Assembly: GCA_963768715.1 (NCBI GenBank) | Contig: CAVYJC010000011.1 | Coordinates: 496,001 to 560,000, forward strand | DNA from: DATKEJ01 sp963768715 | Lineage (GTDB): Bacteria; Bacteroidota; Rhodothermia; Rhodothermales; DATKEJ01 | DNA length: 64,000 bases | Direction of reading: 5' to 3' | Shown here: positions 26,375-35,924 of the stretch, piece by piece | Position numbering within the stretch: the first letter of the stretch is position 1 | Layout: every line of letters begins with the position of its first letter | Notes under the pieces: generated by a model | Told to the model about the DNA's origin: nothing | The model's database searches: none | What the model saw: the letters and a program-made list of their open reading frames with translations, nothing else | Made by a program: the position numbers and the translations under genes

Positions 26375-28030
26375 ATGAAAACCCCAGCGACCAGTAATCC
26401 CCGAAAATCCGTACGTGTCCAATACATCTTATGTGCGTTCGTCGCCCTCGGTGTGAGTAGATCCGCCACCGCTCAGGAGCAATCGGCCGTGCCGTTGTAC
26501 GACAACCTGGGCGACTACCACTACGGAATCGCAACCGACGTACCAGCCGCCCAGCAATACTTCGACCAGGGCCTCCGGCTCTACTATGCATTCAACCATA
26601 TGGAGGCGGTACGCGCCTTCAATGAAGCCGCCCGGCTGGATCCCACTTGTGCGATCTGCCACTGGGGTACGGCACTCGCGTTCGGACCGAACATAAATCT
26701 TCCCATGGATTCCGCCTCGGGCATCGCGGCCTACCAGGCCCTCCAACTGGCCAGGGAGAACGAAGAACACGCCTCGCCGAAGGAGAAAGCGCTGATAGAC
26801 GCTCTGTCGCGTCGATACGCGCCTGTTCCCCCGGACGATCGCACCGCCCTCGATACAGCGTACAGCCAGGCAATGAAAGACGTGGTGCTGCAATATCCGG
26901 AGGATCTCGAGGCGAGGACGTTGTACGCGGAATCGATCATGGACCTGAGCCCGTGGAATTATTGGAATAAGGACGGTTCCCCGCGTCCTGACACGCCCGA
27001 GCTGCTGGGGCAACTTGAACAGGTAATTGAGGTAAGTCCTCATCATCCGGGCGCCAACCACTTCTACATCCATGCCGTCGAGGCAGTGCAGCCCGAGCGC
27101 GCCGTGGCGGCCGCCGAGCACCTGGCGGGACTCATGCCGGGAGCGGGACACCTGGTCCACATGCCGGGGCACATCTACGTACGAGTCGGGCGATACCTCG
27201 ACGCGATCCATGCGAATGAGCACGCGGTACACGCCGACGAGACGTACATCGCCGATCAGAATCCGGCTTTCGGGGTTTACGTCGCCGGCTACTATCCCCA
27301 CAACTACGACTTCATGGCCTTCGCCGCGAGCATGATCGGCCGAAGCGCGCAGGCTATAGGCGCAACGGAAAAGATGGTCACCCTCGTTCCGGAAGAGATG
27401 CTCAGAGCACCGGGCATGGCTTTCCTCCAACATCATCAGACGAGGCATCTCCAGTTCAAGGTTCGATTCGGACGCTGGGACGACATTCTGGCGACGCCTG
27501 CACCCGCCGACGATCTGCCACACGCGTTAGCCATGTGGCACTACGCCCACGGTCGGGCGCTGGCTGCAAAGGGCGACGTGGCCGGTGCGGCGGTAGACCT
27601 TGCAGCGGTGCGTGCGACAGCGGAGAATCCAGAACTGGCTGACATTCGGCTCGAGTACAGCACGTCGGGGATGATCCTGGGAATCGCTGCCGAGGTGCTT
27701 GCGGGAGAAATCGCCGCTACGGAGAAGGACTATCCAACTGCGATTGAACACCTCCGCGAGGGCGCTCGTCGCGAGGATGAGCTAGTGTACGGCGAACCGC
27801 CCGATTGGTCCGTTCCGGTGCGCGAGGAGTTGGGTCTTGTGCAGCTCGCCGCGGGTCAGCCCGCAGAGGCCGAAAAGACGTTCAGGGAGGACCTGGATCG
27901 CTTTCCGGATAACGGATGGTCACTCCACGGACTGGCGAGGACATTACGGGCTCAGAACCGGACGGACGAAGCCGAGGCCGTAACGGAACGTTTCGACAAG
28001 ATCTGGGAAACCGCAGACGTCGAACTGTAG
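26375..28030 (+). CDS. Exported tetratricopeptide-repeat protein
   Basis: 551 residues with a signal peptide (about 1-33, ending RSATA). TPR helices begin at AAQQYFDQGLRLYYAFNHMEAVRAFNEAARLDP and recur to the C-terminus (AEKTFREDLDRFPDNGWSLHGLARTLRAQNR). The motif DPTCAICHWGTALAFGPNIN and AGHLVHMPGHIYVRVGRY are conserved in this family. CAICH resembles a heme c site but homologues known to me vary at the histidine, so heme binding is doubtful. A good Shine-Dalgarno (GAGGAG) precedes the start. Role unknown. Confidence 0.82.
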   Translation: MKTPATSNPRKSVRVQYILCAFVALGVSRSATAQEQSAVPLYDNLGDYHYGIATDVPAAQQYFDQGLRLYYAFNHMEAVRAFNEAARLDPTCAICHWGTALAFGPNINLPMDSASGIAAYQALQLARENEEHASPKEKALIDALSRRYAPVPPDDRTALDTAYSQAMKDVVLQYPEDLEARTLYAESIMDLSPWNYWNKDGSPRPDTPELLGQLEQVIEVSPHHPGANHFYIHAVEAVQPERAVAAAEHLAGLMPGAGHLVHMPGHIYVRVGRYLDAIHANEHAVHADETYIADQNPAFGVYVAGYYPHNYDFMAFAASMIGRSAQAIGATEKMVTLVPEEMLRAPGMAFLQHHQTRHLQFKVRFGRWDDILATPAPADDLPHALAMWHYAHGRALAAKGDVAGAAVDLAAVRATAENPELADIRLEYSTSGMILGIAAEVLAGEIAATEKDYPTAIEHLREGARREDELVYGEPPDWSVPVREELGLVQLAAGQPAEAEKTFREDLDRFPDNGWSLHGLARTLRAQNRTDEAEAVTERFDKIWETADVEL

Positions 28031-28046
28031 CGTAGTCGCGGCAAAG

Positions 28047-28244
28047 TCAAGCCGAGCCGGATTCCGATTTCCGCCTACTCAGGACCTGCACAAGAGCAAC
28101 GCCCGCCGACAAGCCGGCGGCGAACAGCAGCAATGCATCCACGTTGCGAATGTTGGCGAGGACGCCGGAACTGACCAGCCGGCCCATAACAAGGATAAAA
28201 ATGATTACCGATACAACGACGGATTTGCGAACGGGCTTGTCCAT
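28047..28244 (-). CDS. Small two-span membrane protein
   Basis: 65 residues. The start at 28244 is chosen for the preceding GAAAGAG ribosome-binding site. Two hydrophobic segments (VVVSVIIFILVMGRLVSSGVL and DALLLFAAGLSAGVALVQVL) are separated by a short loop, with a basic C-terminus. Not recognised. The start lies 22 bp downstream of the DUF2164 gene, so the two may be co-transcribed. Confidence 0.6.
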   Translation of the reverse strand: MDKPVRKSVVVSVIIFILVMGRLVSSGVLANIRNVDALLLFAAGLSAGVALVQVLSRRKSESGSA

Positions 28245-28266
28245 GGTGGCTCTTTCAGGTGAATAG

Positions 28267-28549
28267 TTATGTTGGAAGGCGTCTGTCGCGACCGCGGCTC
28301 CGCTCGGTCGTATACCCGAATTCCGGCTCGTGCAGGGAAATATCCAGGTCGACAACCGCCTCTTCGACTCGCGCCTGGGCATCCTTCACGGCCTGGTTGT
28401 AGATACTCGGGCCAATTTCCTTCAGGATGAAATCGAGAAGGAAGGAGGCCTGAAGGTCCCCCATGTCCTCGTCGCGTTCCTCAAGGAAGTAGCGTTTGAT
28501 CGAATAAATGAGTTCGGACCTGCGTGCGGTCAGGGAGTTCGATTGGCAC
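28267..28549 (-). CDS. DUF2164 family protein, frameshifted
   Basis: About 93 residues once repaired. A GTG at 28549 starts PIELPDRT in one frame, and the rest (RSELIYSIKRYFLEERDEDMGDLQASFLLDFILKEIGPSIYNQAVKDAQ) is in the next. Removing one base near 28522 gives the expected family N-terminus. DUF2164 is a small cytoplasmic family of unknown function, normally 80-90 residues. A GGGTTCG heptamer tract sits immediately upstream and probably also creates a spurious longer reading frame. Confidence 0.75.
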
Positions 28550-28557
28550 TTGTCTAC

Positions 28558-28585
28558 GGGTTCGGGGTTCGGGGTTCGAGGTTTC
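28558..28585. repeat. 7-bp tandem repeat (GGGTTCG word)
   Basis: Three perfect GGGTTCG units and one degenerate unit directly upstream of the DUF2164 gene. Confidence 0.7.
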
Positions 28586-28634
28586 AATGTCCAGGTTTGC
28601 GACTACGGCTCGAGGATGCCTCGTTCGGGTTCTT

Positions 28635-28660
28635 GAATCCCCGCCTTCGCGGGAATGACG
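28635..28660. repeat. REP-like palindromic element
   Basis: A GAATCCCCGCC - TTC - GCGGGAATGAC type palindrome; the same family occurs singly at 33695-33719 and as a tandem array at 33423-33590. Confidence 0.7.
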
Positions 28661-28739
28661 GAACCTGTCGGGCCGTTGGCCTTCGTCCGATCTGAGACCA
28701 GGCCCGGCACGCAGCACGTTGCACAGGGCACGAATGAGT

Positions 28740-31626
28740 TCATCGCCGCTCCTCAGGAAGCCTGTACGCTTCGGGTTTGGGCTTGAGCGGTCGCTTCAGC
28801 CACATCGGGCGGCGCGTTCCATCGGGACTATAGTCGCGGGCCGGGCGCGTCATCGCCAGCCATTGCCGATAGATCTCCATCGACTTGTTTGTATCCACGA
28901 AGACGTCGCCGTGGCGATCGTCCGGCTGCGCCTTCGACACGTTCGTCGCTTTCTGAAGCCAGCAGTGAGCGCCGCTGACCGGGTCGGGATGCACCCCGTG
29001 CGTCAGATTTTGATGCACGCCGATGTCCTTCCACCAGATGCGGCTGGTGTCCGGATCGAAGGACTTCCAGGCCCGATCGCCCTGATCGAGCGACACGGAT
29101 TCGGTACGTGCCATCTCCCCCATCCGTCAGATGTCACGAGATTGGATGCCTGGCGGTTCACGCCCTCGTTGTCCTTGAGCCGCCAGCGACCAAGGTGATG
29201 ACTCATCGCGATAATGCCCGGACGCATTCCCTCGGTTACCCAGACGGAATCGACGAAATAGCCGATCTCAGTAGTAACCCGCACGGGATCACCTGAATTC
29301 ACGCCGATTCGTCGTGCATCACTCGGATGCATCCAGATCGGGATTTTTGTGACTCAGCTCATAGAGCCACTTCGCGTTCGCACTCCGCGTGTGAATGAGC
29401 GTCGGGAGTCGGAAGTTCGGAAGCAGGAGCATCTCGCCCTTCCCGACGTCAATCACCGACGGATCTACGTGGCTCTTCAACGGATACGGAATGACGAACT
29501 CCTTTTCCTTCCATCCCCAATCACGAAGGGTCTCACTGACGAACTCGAGCTTGCGACTCGGCGTGGCGAATCCCTCCCGTCCGACGCCGTCGATCTCGAC
29601 CCCGACAGTTTTCCCGTTCTGATGCAGCCGACCCTGTCCATCTACCATCGTATCGAGGGCGGTTACCTCCTTCTCGTACGGCACGAGATGTTCATGTGTT
29701 ACTTCAAATGCCCCGTACTTACGCATGTATTCTAAAGCTGTACACCCCTCCTTTGCAGCAGCTTCGGGTAGTCCGGGTACGCTGTTCTCGAAGATCCACC
29801 GGTAGTATTCTTCGACGGTGATTATCTCTCCCGAGCGGTATGGACTTTCGAAGTGCCGCTTGATGCCGAGCGATCCATCGGGGTCCATTCGGACTGACAA
29901 TTCGATCCAGAATTCGTTCTCCTCCCACACTTCGCCGTGGTTGGCTTCGTAGGTGTGATCGACCTTCTTGCCGAGCCGCTCCATAGCTACGCGACGGACC
30001 GGCTGTCGGAAGGCAATCCACTGGCCGCTGTGTGTCTCCTGGCTCATCAGATCGTGACGCTCGGAGGCATGTCCCATCGGCAGCACGTAGTCCGCATACC
30101 AGGCCGATTCGTTCCACGTGGGCGTCAGCGCGACGTGGCACCCGATCTTTTCGGGATCGGTGAGCGCTTTGAGCCACATGAACCCGTCCGGATTAATCCA
30201 GAGCGGATTGTAAACCCGCGTGAAATAGACGTCGATGTTTCCTCGCCCTTCCTCCAGGAAATGCGGCAGGAGGAAGCTCATTTCGTAGAATGACAGCGGC
30301 CATTCCTGTGGAAGCTGCAGCTCGTTCCACGTGTCGCCCGCCGGAGGCGCTTCGAACGGCTTAGGGACGAACTTATTCCAGGAGTTGGCCGAGGTCCCCC
30401 CCTTCGTTCCCACGCTTCCCGTAAGTACGTTCAGGAAGAAAAGGCACCTTGCCACCTGCCATCCTCCGAGATTGCCGATGGATGCGCTCCGCCAGGTGTG
30501 CGTGGCAAGCCGTCCCTGGCAATCCGCCACCGCCTCAGCGGCCGCTCGAATGCGTTCGATCGGGACGCCGGCCTCCTCCGCCGCACGCTCTATCGTGAAC
30601 TCGCTGTAGAGTCCCTTGAGTAATCTGTCGAAGTCGTCGAAGGTGGGTTCCGGTCCGATTTCAATCGGAGAGTCATCAGGCGCGACATCCCTGAAGTGGG
30701 CTAGCGAAGCCTCCCAGTTCACCCACTTGCGCACGAATTCCCGGTCGTACAGGTCGTTCTGGATGAGGTGGTTGGCGATGGAGAGCAGGACGGATGCCTC
30801 CGACCCCGGCCACGTCGGAAGCCAGATGTGGCTCTTGGATGCCGTGTTCGACAGCCGCGGGTCAAACGTAATCAGCCGCGCGCCCTTTTCAACGGCTTCG
30901 ATGATGCGCTGGGCATGCGGATTGAAGTAATGGCCGGTCTCCAGATGCGAGCTGATCAGCAGAATCACGCGTGCATTGGCATGATCCGGACTCGGTCGAT
31001 CGAACCCTCCCCAGAACGAATATCCCGCCCTTGCTCCGGCCGAGCAGATGTTGGTGTGGCTATTGTGGCCATCTACGCCCCACGCCTGGATGCATCGATT
31101 CGTGAAACTGTCTTCTCCCGGACGGCCGACGTGATACATGATGCCGTCGCGTCGCTTTTCGCGACTCGCACGCATCTTGGCGGCGATTTCGCCGAGGGCC
31201 TGCTCCCACGTGATCCGCTCCCATTTCCCCTCCCCCCTTTCTCCAGAGCGCTTCAGTGGATAGAGGATTCTTTCAGGATCGTAGATCTGGTTGAGCGTCG
31301 CGGGTCCCTTTGCGCAGTTTCTACCGCGGCTCCCCGGATGGGCGGGGTTTCCCTTCAAACTTCTTGATCTCGAGCGTCTCGCGATCGACGTAGGCCAGGA
31401 GTCCGCATCCGCTCTCACAGTTGAAGCAGACTGTCGGAACGAGCGTGTAGCGCCGAGCGACGCGCTTCGGCCAGGCTTTGCCATCCCATTCGACCCAGTC
31501 GTCCCACATCTCCGACGGCGGGTACTGGCTCATCCGGCCGTCGGGATGCACGACCGTTTCCATGTCGACGCGCTGGGGCGTCTGGTCCGACTCCGCGAAG
31601 CGTGGCAGTCCGAAGGGGTTGGACAT
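28740..31626 (-). CDS. Molybdopterin-dependent oxidoreductase catalytic subunit (SoeA/PsrA-like), three frameshifts
   Basis: A DMSO-reductase-family catalytic subunit of about 960 residues once three single-base shifts are repaired (AAA run at 31348-31350, near 29339-29342, and a C5 run at 29117-29121). N-terminal [4Fe-4S] motif CFNCESGC followed by GRNCAKGPATLNQIYDPERILYPLKR; then molybdopterin-binding regions (NICSAGARAGYSFWGG, LISSHLETGHYFNPHAQR, FDPRLSNTASKSHIWLPTWPGSE, THTWRSASIGNLGGWQ, THSGQWIAFRQPV). The C-terminus has the MPT dinucleotide-binding beta-barrel (LIHTRSANAKWLYELSHKNP, WMHPSDARRIGVNSGDPVRV). No Tat signal is seen, so it is probably cytoplasmic, as in SoeABC sulfite oxidase; this is inference. 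The partner FeS/NrfD gene lies just upstream. Confidence 0.82.
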
Positions 31627-31628
31627 TC

Positions 31629-31715
31629 AGGTCTAGGGTCTAGGGTCTAGGGTCTAAGGTTCGTCCGGACTTCGGACGACATTTTGCGTTCTGAATTCTG
31701 AATTTTGCATTGTTC
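31629..31715. repeat. Two adjacent 7-bp repeat tracts between molybdoenzyme and FeS-NrfD genes
   Basis: Four GGTCTAG-type units (31629-31663), then GCGTTCT, GAATTCT, GAATTTT, GCATTGT units (31686-31715). They fill nearly the whole intergenic space. Confidence 0.75.
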
Positions 31716-33287
31716 TTAGCTATTTGGCACCTGCTGCGGCGCCATGACGAATGCATATTCATAAAAGTACAGGCCCGCAATTACGAGCACGATTGCCGCT
31801 ATCGGGCTGAATCCCACCGTAAGCAGCAACAAAGGGATGACATGGCCCACAATGATGGCTCCGAGCCAGAAATGCATCCTGTACTTTCCGCTGCGAATTT
31901 CGCGCGATGCTAGTGCAGCAGCGTCGCTTCCGTGAGGCATGCCGAACTCGCCGATCAGCAATACAATCAGATCGACCACGATCGTGCTGGCGAGAACGAC
32001 GTTTGACAAATGGAAGGCAATCGGGCTGTGGGCCACGATCGCAAGCAAAATCACAACTGCCGAACCGGCCATCAGTGCCTGGACGAGCAGATGAATCGGA
32101 AGCAAGCCGCTTTGCCAGAGATCGCGCCCCTCCGCCTGGCCGAAGAGAAACGCCGTGTAAACCGCCGCCCCGAGGGCGAAGAGAATACCGACGCCCAGGA
32201 TAATTACGCGAATCGAATCCGCTTCATGCGGGGCCCCAGCGGAGAACCACTCGGTGGCCGCCCAGGCCGTGGCGAGGATGGAAAATACGATGAGGATGTA
32301 GGCCCCCTTCGTTAACCAACTCCGCCATTGCGGACGGGTCAGAACGCGCAGGAAGCGTTCGGGTCGTTCGAGGTCGAATACGAGCAGCGCCGTCGTAATG
32401 CCGGTGAAAAGAACCGACGTGACGGCTCCACCGAGAAATAGGGCGTTGTCGTAAGGCGCCAGGCCAAGGAGAAACGCAATCGCAAGGAACAGGAAAACGC
32501 CTGCACCAATGGCCTTGGTGACGAGGTAGGCCGGCACGGGCCAGTGCCAGGGGACGCGGTGCTGCGCGTTGTAGGCGACCTGCACCATCTGCTCGGCCAT
32601 GGTGCCGACACCGATCGTTATCGGTCCAGAGGACGGAAGTCCTTGGCGCCCGTCGCCACCCATGCCGACGCCGGCCTCCTGGAGCGAATCCGCCCAGGCA
32701 AACGTCGTCGGAGATCGATCGGTCGCGGTTGGATGCATGGCCGCATCCTCGCCTCCGATATAGAACAGGTTCGGGGCGGTCCCTTGCTCGGGACGCCGAA
32801 CGGTCACCTTGCGCTCAGCCAGGAGGTGACTAATTTCCGTGGCCGGATCGTCCATGTCTCCAGCGATGATGGCGTGTTCCGGACAAACCACGACGCAGGC
32901 CGGCTCCAATCCGATATCGATGCGGTGGGAGCAATAGTGACATTTCGCCGCCGTTCCGCTCTCGGGGTCGATGTAGATCGCGTCGTAAGGGCAGGCCTGG
33001 AGGCAGGCCTTGCATCCGATGCACGCATCCCCGTTGAACTCGACGATGCCGTCGTCGCGCTGGTACATGGCCGAGACGGGACATATCCGAACGCAGGGCG
33101 CATTCGCACAGTGGTTGCAGCGAGTAACCTGGAAATGGCGCCGAACGTTCGGAAAAACGCCCTTCTCGACGGACTTGACCCATGTGCGATTGACGCCGAG
33201 AGGAACTTCGTTCTCGCTCTTGCAGGCCGTCGAGCAGGCGTGACAGCCGATGCAGGTCTCGTTGTTGATGACGAAGCCGAAGTTCAT
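31716..33287 (-). CDS. Fusion of four-cluster ferredoxin subunit and NrfD/PsrC membrane subunit
   Basis: 523 residues. Residues 1-175 form a PsrB/DmsB-type electron-transfer subunit with four [4Fe-4S] motifs (CIGCHACSTAC, CNHCANAPCVRIC, CIGCKACLQAC, CHYCSHRIDIGLEPACVVVC). After a linker of about 70 residues, residues 250-523 are a polytopic NrfD/PsrC quinone-binding anchor (HWPVPAYLVTKAIGAGVF, LERPERFLRVLTRPQWRSWLTKGAYIL, HLLVQALMAGSAVVI). In most relatives these are two separate polypeptides. It links the molybdoenzyme to the quinone pool, in the direction sulfite or other donor to quinone if SoeABC-like. Same strand as the catalytic gene, upstream of it. Confidence 0.88.
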   Translation of the reverse strand: MNFGFVINNETCIGCHACSTACKSENEVPLGVNRTWVKSVEKGVFPNVRRHFQVTRCNHCANAPCVRICPVSAMYQRDDGIVEFNGDACIGCKACLQACPYDAIYIDPESGTAAKCHYCSHRIDIGLEPACVVVCPEHAIIAGDMDDPATEISHLLAERKVTVRRPEQGTAPNLFYIGGEDAAMHPTATDRSPTTFAWADSLQEAGVGMGGDGRQGLPSSGPITIGVGTMAEQMVQVAYNAQHRVPWHWPVPAYLVTKAIGAGVFLFLAIAFLLGLAPYDNALFLGGAVTSVLFTGITTALLVFDLERPERFLRVLTRPQWRSWLTKGAYILIVFSILATAWAATEWFSAGAPHEADSIRVIILGVGILFALGAAVYTAFLFGQAEGRDLWQSGLLPIHLLVQALMAGSAVVILLAIVAHSPIAFHLSNVVLASTIVVDLIVLLIGEFGMPHGSDAAALASREIRSGKYRMHFWLGAIIVGHVIPLLLLTVGFSPIAAIVLVIAGLYFYEYAFVMAPQQVPNS

Positions 33288-33290
33288 TTA

Positions 33291-33353
33291 GAGTCCGGGG
33301 TCCGGAGTCCGGGGTCCGGAGTCCGTCCGAGGTCCGAGGTCCGAAGTCCGTCT
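33291..33353. repeat. 7-bp tandem repeat (GAGTCCG/GGGTCCG words)
   Basis: About nine heptamer units alternating GAGTCCG and GGGTCCG, then TCCGAGG variants, beginning 3 bp upstream of the FeS-NrfD start codon. The 474-bp gap 33288-33761 has no convincing gene: it holds this tract, the REP array, a single REP and another heptamer tract. Confidence 0.75.
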
Positions 33354-33422
33354 GTTGTTCTGTGGTGCGTCATGCTGGTGGAGGTCAAAGACCCGACAAA
33401 GCAAGGCGGAGCCTGGGCGCGC

Positions 33423-33590
33423 GTCATCTCCGCGGAGGCGGGCGTCGTCCCCGCGGAGGCGGGCGTCATCCCCGCGAAGGCGGGCGTCATCCCCGCGAAG
33501 GCGGGCGTCATCCCCGCGAAGGCGGGCGTCATCCCCGCGAAGGCGGGCGTCATCCCCGCGAAGGCGGGCGTCATCCCCGCGAAGGCGGGA
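33423..33590. repeat. Eight-unit tandem array of a 21-bp REP-like palindrome
   Basis: Eight head-to-tail 21-bp units, the last six identical or nearly so, each containing a CCCCGC-GAAG-GCGGG dyad. Translated, they read as repeating heptapeptides (IPAKAGV on one strand, ARLRGDD on the other), an artefact known from REP elements. There is no spacer between units. Confidence 0.85.
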
Positions 33591-33694
33591 TCCAAAGCCA
33601 CCCTTCGGTAGCGGCCCCCGCAGGAATAGGTCCAATTTGCGAATCCCGTCCCTCGACCGTGCTCGGGACAGGTTTTGAATTCTGCATTTGTCCT

Positions 33695-33719
33695 GGATTC
33701 CCGCCTGCGCGGGAATGAC
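33695..33719. repeat. Single REP-like palindrome
   Basis: A GGATTCCCGCC - TGC - GCGGGAATGAC palindrome, same family as the tandem array 100 bp upstream and the copy at 28635. Confidence 0.75.
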
Positions 33720-33729
33720 AGCAATCCCA

Positions 33730-33761
33730 AATCTGCATTCTGCATTCTGCATTCTGAATTC
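33730..33761. repeat. 7-bp tandem repeat (GCATTCT word)
   Basis: About four units of GCATTCT/GAATTC type, ending at the mobA stop codon. Confidence 0.7.
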
Positions 33762-34337
33762 CTAAGGGAGATCTTCCGGTCGGTTTACGTTGCGGAGCGA
33801 CTCATTCGGGAATGTAACGTATCGGACGTTTTTCATCCCGGACAACAGGTACGTCGGACTGTACTCTTTTCGGGCGATGGCCAGATCTATTTCTGACTGT
33901 ATGGACCGGTGGTACAGCGCGCACAGCGGATGCAGTCTTCCTCCACTGTCGACGGCCACAACTGCCTTGTCGCCGTCGCGCGCTTCGATGACGAGTGAGT
34001 TCAGAGCCTCCGAGGTCATGTACGGCACGTCGACGGGGAGAGCGAGCAGCCACTCGTGCGTCATTTCCTGGAGCGCCGCGTGGATTCCTCCGATTGGACC
34101 GATTCCCGGGACGCGATCCCGAAGCAGCTTGGCGTTCGGCCATTGGGACGTGTCGGAGTCACCGATCGCGAGATAGACCTTCTCGACGATTGGGGAAATG
34201 ACGCGCAACGCCCTCTCGACCAGCGTAATGCCCTCGAATTCATGGAAGGCCTTTGCGCTTCCGAAGCGCGTGCTTTTGCCCCCACACAGGATGGCTCCGA
34301 GGATTTGGTTATGGGAGATGGATAGGGAGCTGGTCAC
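33762..34337 (-). CDS. mobA: Molybdenum cofactor guanylyltransferase
   Basis: About 191 residues from a GTG at 34337, the usual MobA length; the frame is open to an ATG at 34442, but that stretch is 7-bp repeat. ILGAILCGGKSTRFGSAKA is the GTP-binding signature, followed by GPIGGIHAALQ, LLALPVDVPYM and LHPLCALYH. It attaches GMP to molybdopterin to form the bis-MGD used by DMSO-reductase-family enzymes, matching the neighbouring molybdoenzyme. Confidence 0.9.
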   Translation of the reverse strand: MTSSLSISHNQILGAILCGGKSTRFGSAKAFHEFEGITLVERALRVISPIVEKVYLAIGDSDTSQWPNAKLLRDRVPGIGPIGGIHAALQEMTHEWLLALPVDVPYMTSEALNSLVIEARDGDKAVVAVDSGGRLHPLCALYHRSIQSEIDLAIARKEYSPTYLLSGMKNVRYVTFPNESLRNVNRPEDLP

Positions 34338-34357
34338 GAGGGAGAGCGGTTCGCACA

Positions 34358-34380
34358 ACTTGAAAGTTAAGACTTGAAAC
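34358..34380. repeat. 7-bp repeat (ACTTGAA word) upstream of mobA
   Basis: ACTTGAA, AGTTAAG, ACTTGAA in register, 20 bp before the proposed GTG start. Confidence 0.5.
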
Positions 34381-34430
34381 GTACGGCTACCCGGTAGAGA
34401 CTCGCTCCGGGAAACGATCTCACCCGCAGT

Positions 34431-34458
34431 GTCAAGTATCAAGTTTCAAGCTCACGGC
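34431..34458. repeat. 7-bp repeat (TCAAGT word) downstream of the T9SS gene
   Basis: GTCAAGT, ATCAAGT, TTCAAGC, TCACGGC in register next to the stop codon of the T9SS-sorted protein. Confidence 0.5.
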
Positions 34459-34461
34459 TGG

Positions 34462-35127
34462 CTACTTGACCAGTACCATCTTCCCCAGCTTCACCTTCTC
34501 GCTTCCTTTTGACTTGAGCTCGATGCTGTAGAAATACACCCCGCTCGGGAATCCGGCCGCGTTCCACAACCCCTCCTGATAGCCGGTCTTTTGGACATCA
34601 TCCACGATACGCGCAACGCGCTGGCCAATCGAATTGAAGATCTCGATTCGGACGTTGCCGTCCTTGGGAAGCGCGTAGGCGATCCTGGTCGTGGGGTTGA
34701 AGGGATTGGGGTAATTGCCTCGAAGCGTCAGTTCGGTCGGGGCCTCGGGTTCGATCTTGATCGTCTTGGATTCGAGCTGTCCTGCGGCCGACGACACCTC
34801 AAATGTCAGATCGCTCACCTTGCCAACGGGGGCTTTTTCGTCCAGGTCGAACGTGAACAGCGTCGTCTTTGGCTCACCGGGATTAAGTGCGCCGATTTCG
34901 GCAGTCGTCTGGTCAAAAGCAAGCCATGTTGGAGCCGCGCTGAGGTGGACCGACACATCTTTCAGCGGACCGCTCGTCGTGTTGACGACCTCCAGCTCAA
35001 TCCGATTCGATTCAGAAGCGAAAGGAATGGCATACGCACCCAAATCGGATTGTTTCGCGACCGGCTGGGCGATGGCTGTGGATGCGACTGCCACCACCAT
35101 GGCTATTGGAGCACATTTCTTGAACAT
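34462..35127 (-). CDS. Small exported protein with T9SS type A sorting domain
   Basis: 221 residues. Signal peptide 1-20 (VAVASTAIA), then one Ig-like domain (about 25-130), then the type A sorting domain: LRGNYPNPFNPTTRIAYALP, VRIEIFNSIGQRVA, FPSGVYFYSIELKS and a terminal GKMVLVK. It starts 2 bp after the dockerin gene's stop. The first 28 codons are identical in DNA to the truncated copy ending at 38070. Confidence 0.88.
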   Translation of the reverse strand: MFKKCAPIAMVVAVASTAIAQPVAKQSDLGAYAIPFASESNRIELEVVNTTSGPLKDVSVHLSAAPTWLAFDQTTAEIGALNPGEPKTTLFTFDLDEKAPVGKVSDLTFEVSSAAGQLESKTIKIEPEAPTELTLRGNYPNPFNPTTRIAYALPKDGNVRIEIFNSIGQRVARIVDDVQKTGYQEGLWNAAGFPSGVYFYSIELKSKGSEKVKLGKMVLVK

Positions 35128-35924
35128 GACTACTGGATTTCTACCGGGGAACTGACGGTTCCGTTATGGCCGCCTGCATTCCAGTGAACCGTGAAGAAGT
35201 CGATGGCGAGCGATCGCGCGCGAATCGACGTGCCCGCGTCACGTTTCGGCGGCGTGCGGCTGAAGTACAGTTTGCGAACGACCTCCCAATCCGTTCCAAG
35301 ATCATGGCCCAGAGATTGGGTCGGGATGCCGGCCGCTCTGACGTCAACCCGTACGAAATGACCACTTTCTCTTACGCGCTCCGATATTGCAACCTGGTAC
35401 CCGTCCTGCAACACGCCAGGTTCGGTGCTCCCCAGGGCCACCTCCGATGAATCGTAGAAGACGTCAATGGTCATCGAGGCCAGTGTCTTTTCGGCCACAT
35501 CTGTCTTGGCCTCAACGTTGACCCAGTAATCATTCCCAGTGTCTCGAGTTACATTCAGTCGCACGTAGCACTGAGGACCGGTCAACTCTGATTGAATGGT
35601 GAGGCCGACCCCGCCTCCGTCGGACGGATAAAGGACGTTGTACAAGGAGTCGCTGATTCCTGTCTCCGCGTGGGCGGTGGTATTGGCAATCCACTTCGTG
35701 AAATCGAGTGCGGTTACCTGCCTGTCCATGTTGAAGTCTGTCGGGCGATATCCCGTCTCTCCAGCCGTCGTAGACTGAAGCCAGGCGTCGAAATCCGCTG
35801 CTGCGACCAGGCCGTCTCCATTGGCATCACCCGCCCACATCGCGTAGACCGTGTCTTGTCCTGAGACGATCTGCTTCTGCGGATTCGGAACGCCGGCCAA
35901 GGCGTGGCCGGTGGTGAAGTCGTG
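35044..35924. repeat. 881-bp direct repeat, copy A
   Basis: Appears identical to 37987-38867 (offset 2943). It covers the start of the T9SS gene and the last 265 or so codons of the dockerin gene. Identity stops abruptly at both ends. Confidence 0.9.

Noticed and set aside
26654..26668. CxxCH heme c motif in the TPR protein (CAICH)
   Set aside because: It lies in a conserved TPR-family segment in which, from memory, the histidine is not invariant; no cytochrome fold surrounds it.
33423..33590. Possible CRISPR array
   Set aside because: Direct repeats are contiguous 21-bp units with no unique spacers, and there are no cas genes nearby.
33288..33754. Overlapping open frames of about 107-154 residues (with IPAKAGV or RLRGDDA repeats) on both strands
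   Set aside because: They are translations of the REP array and heptamer tracts; all frames are open because the repeat unit is a multiple of three and lacks stops.
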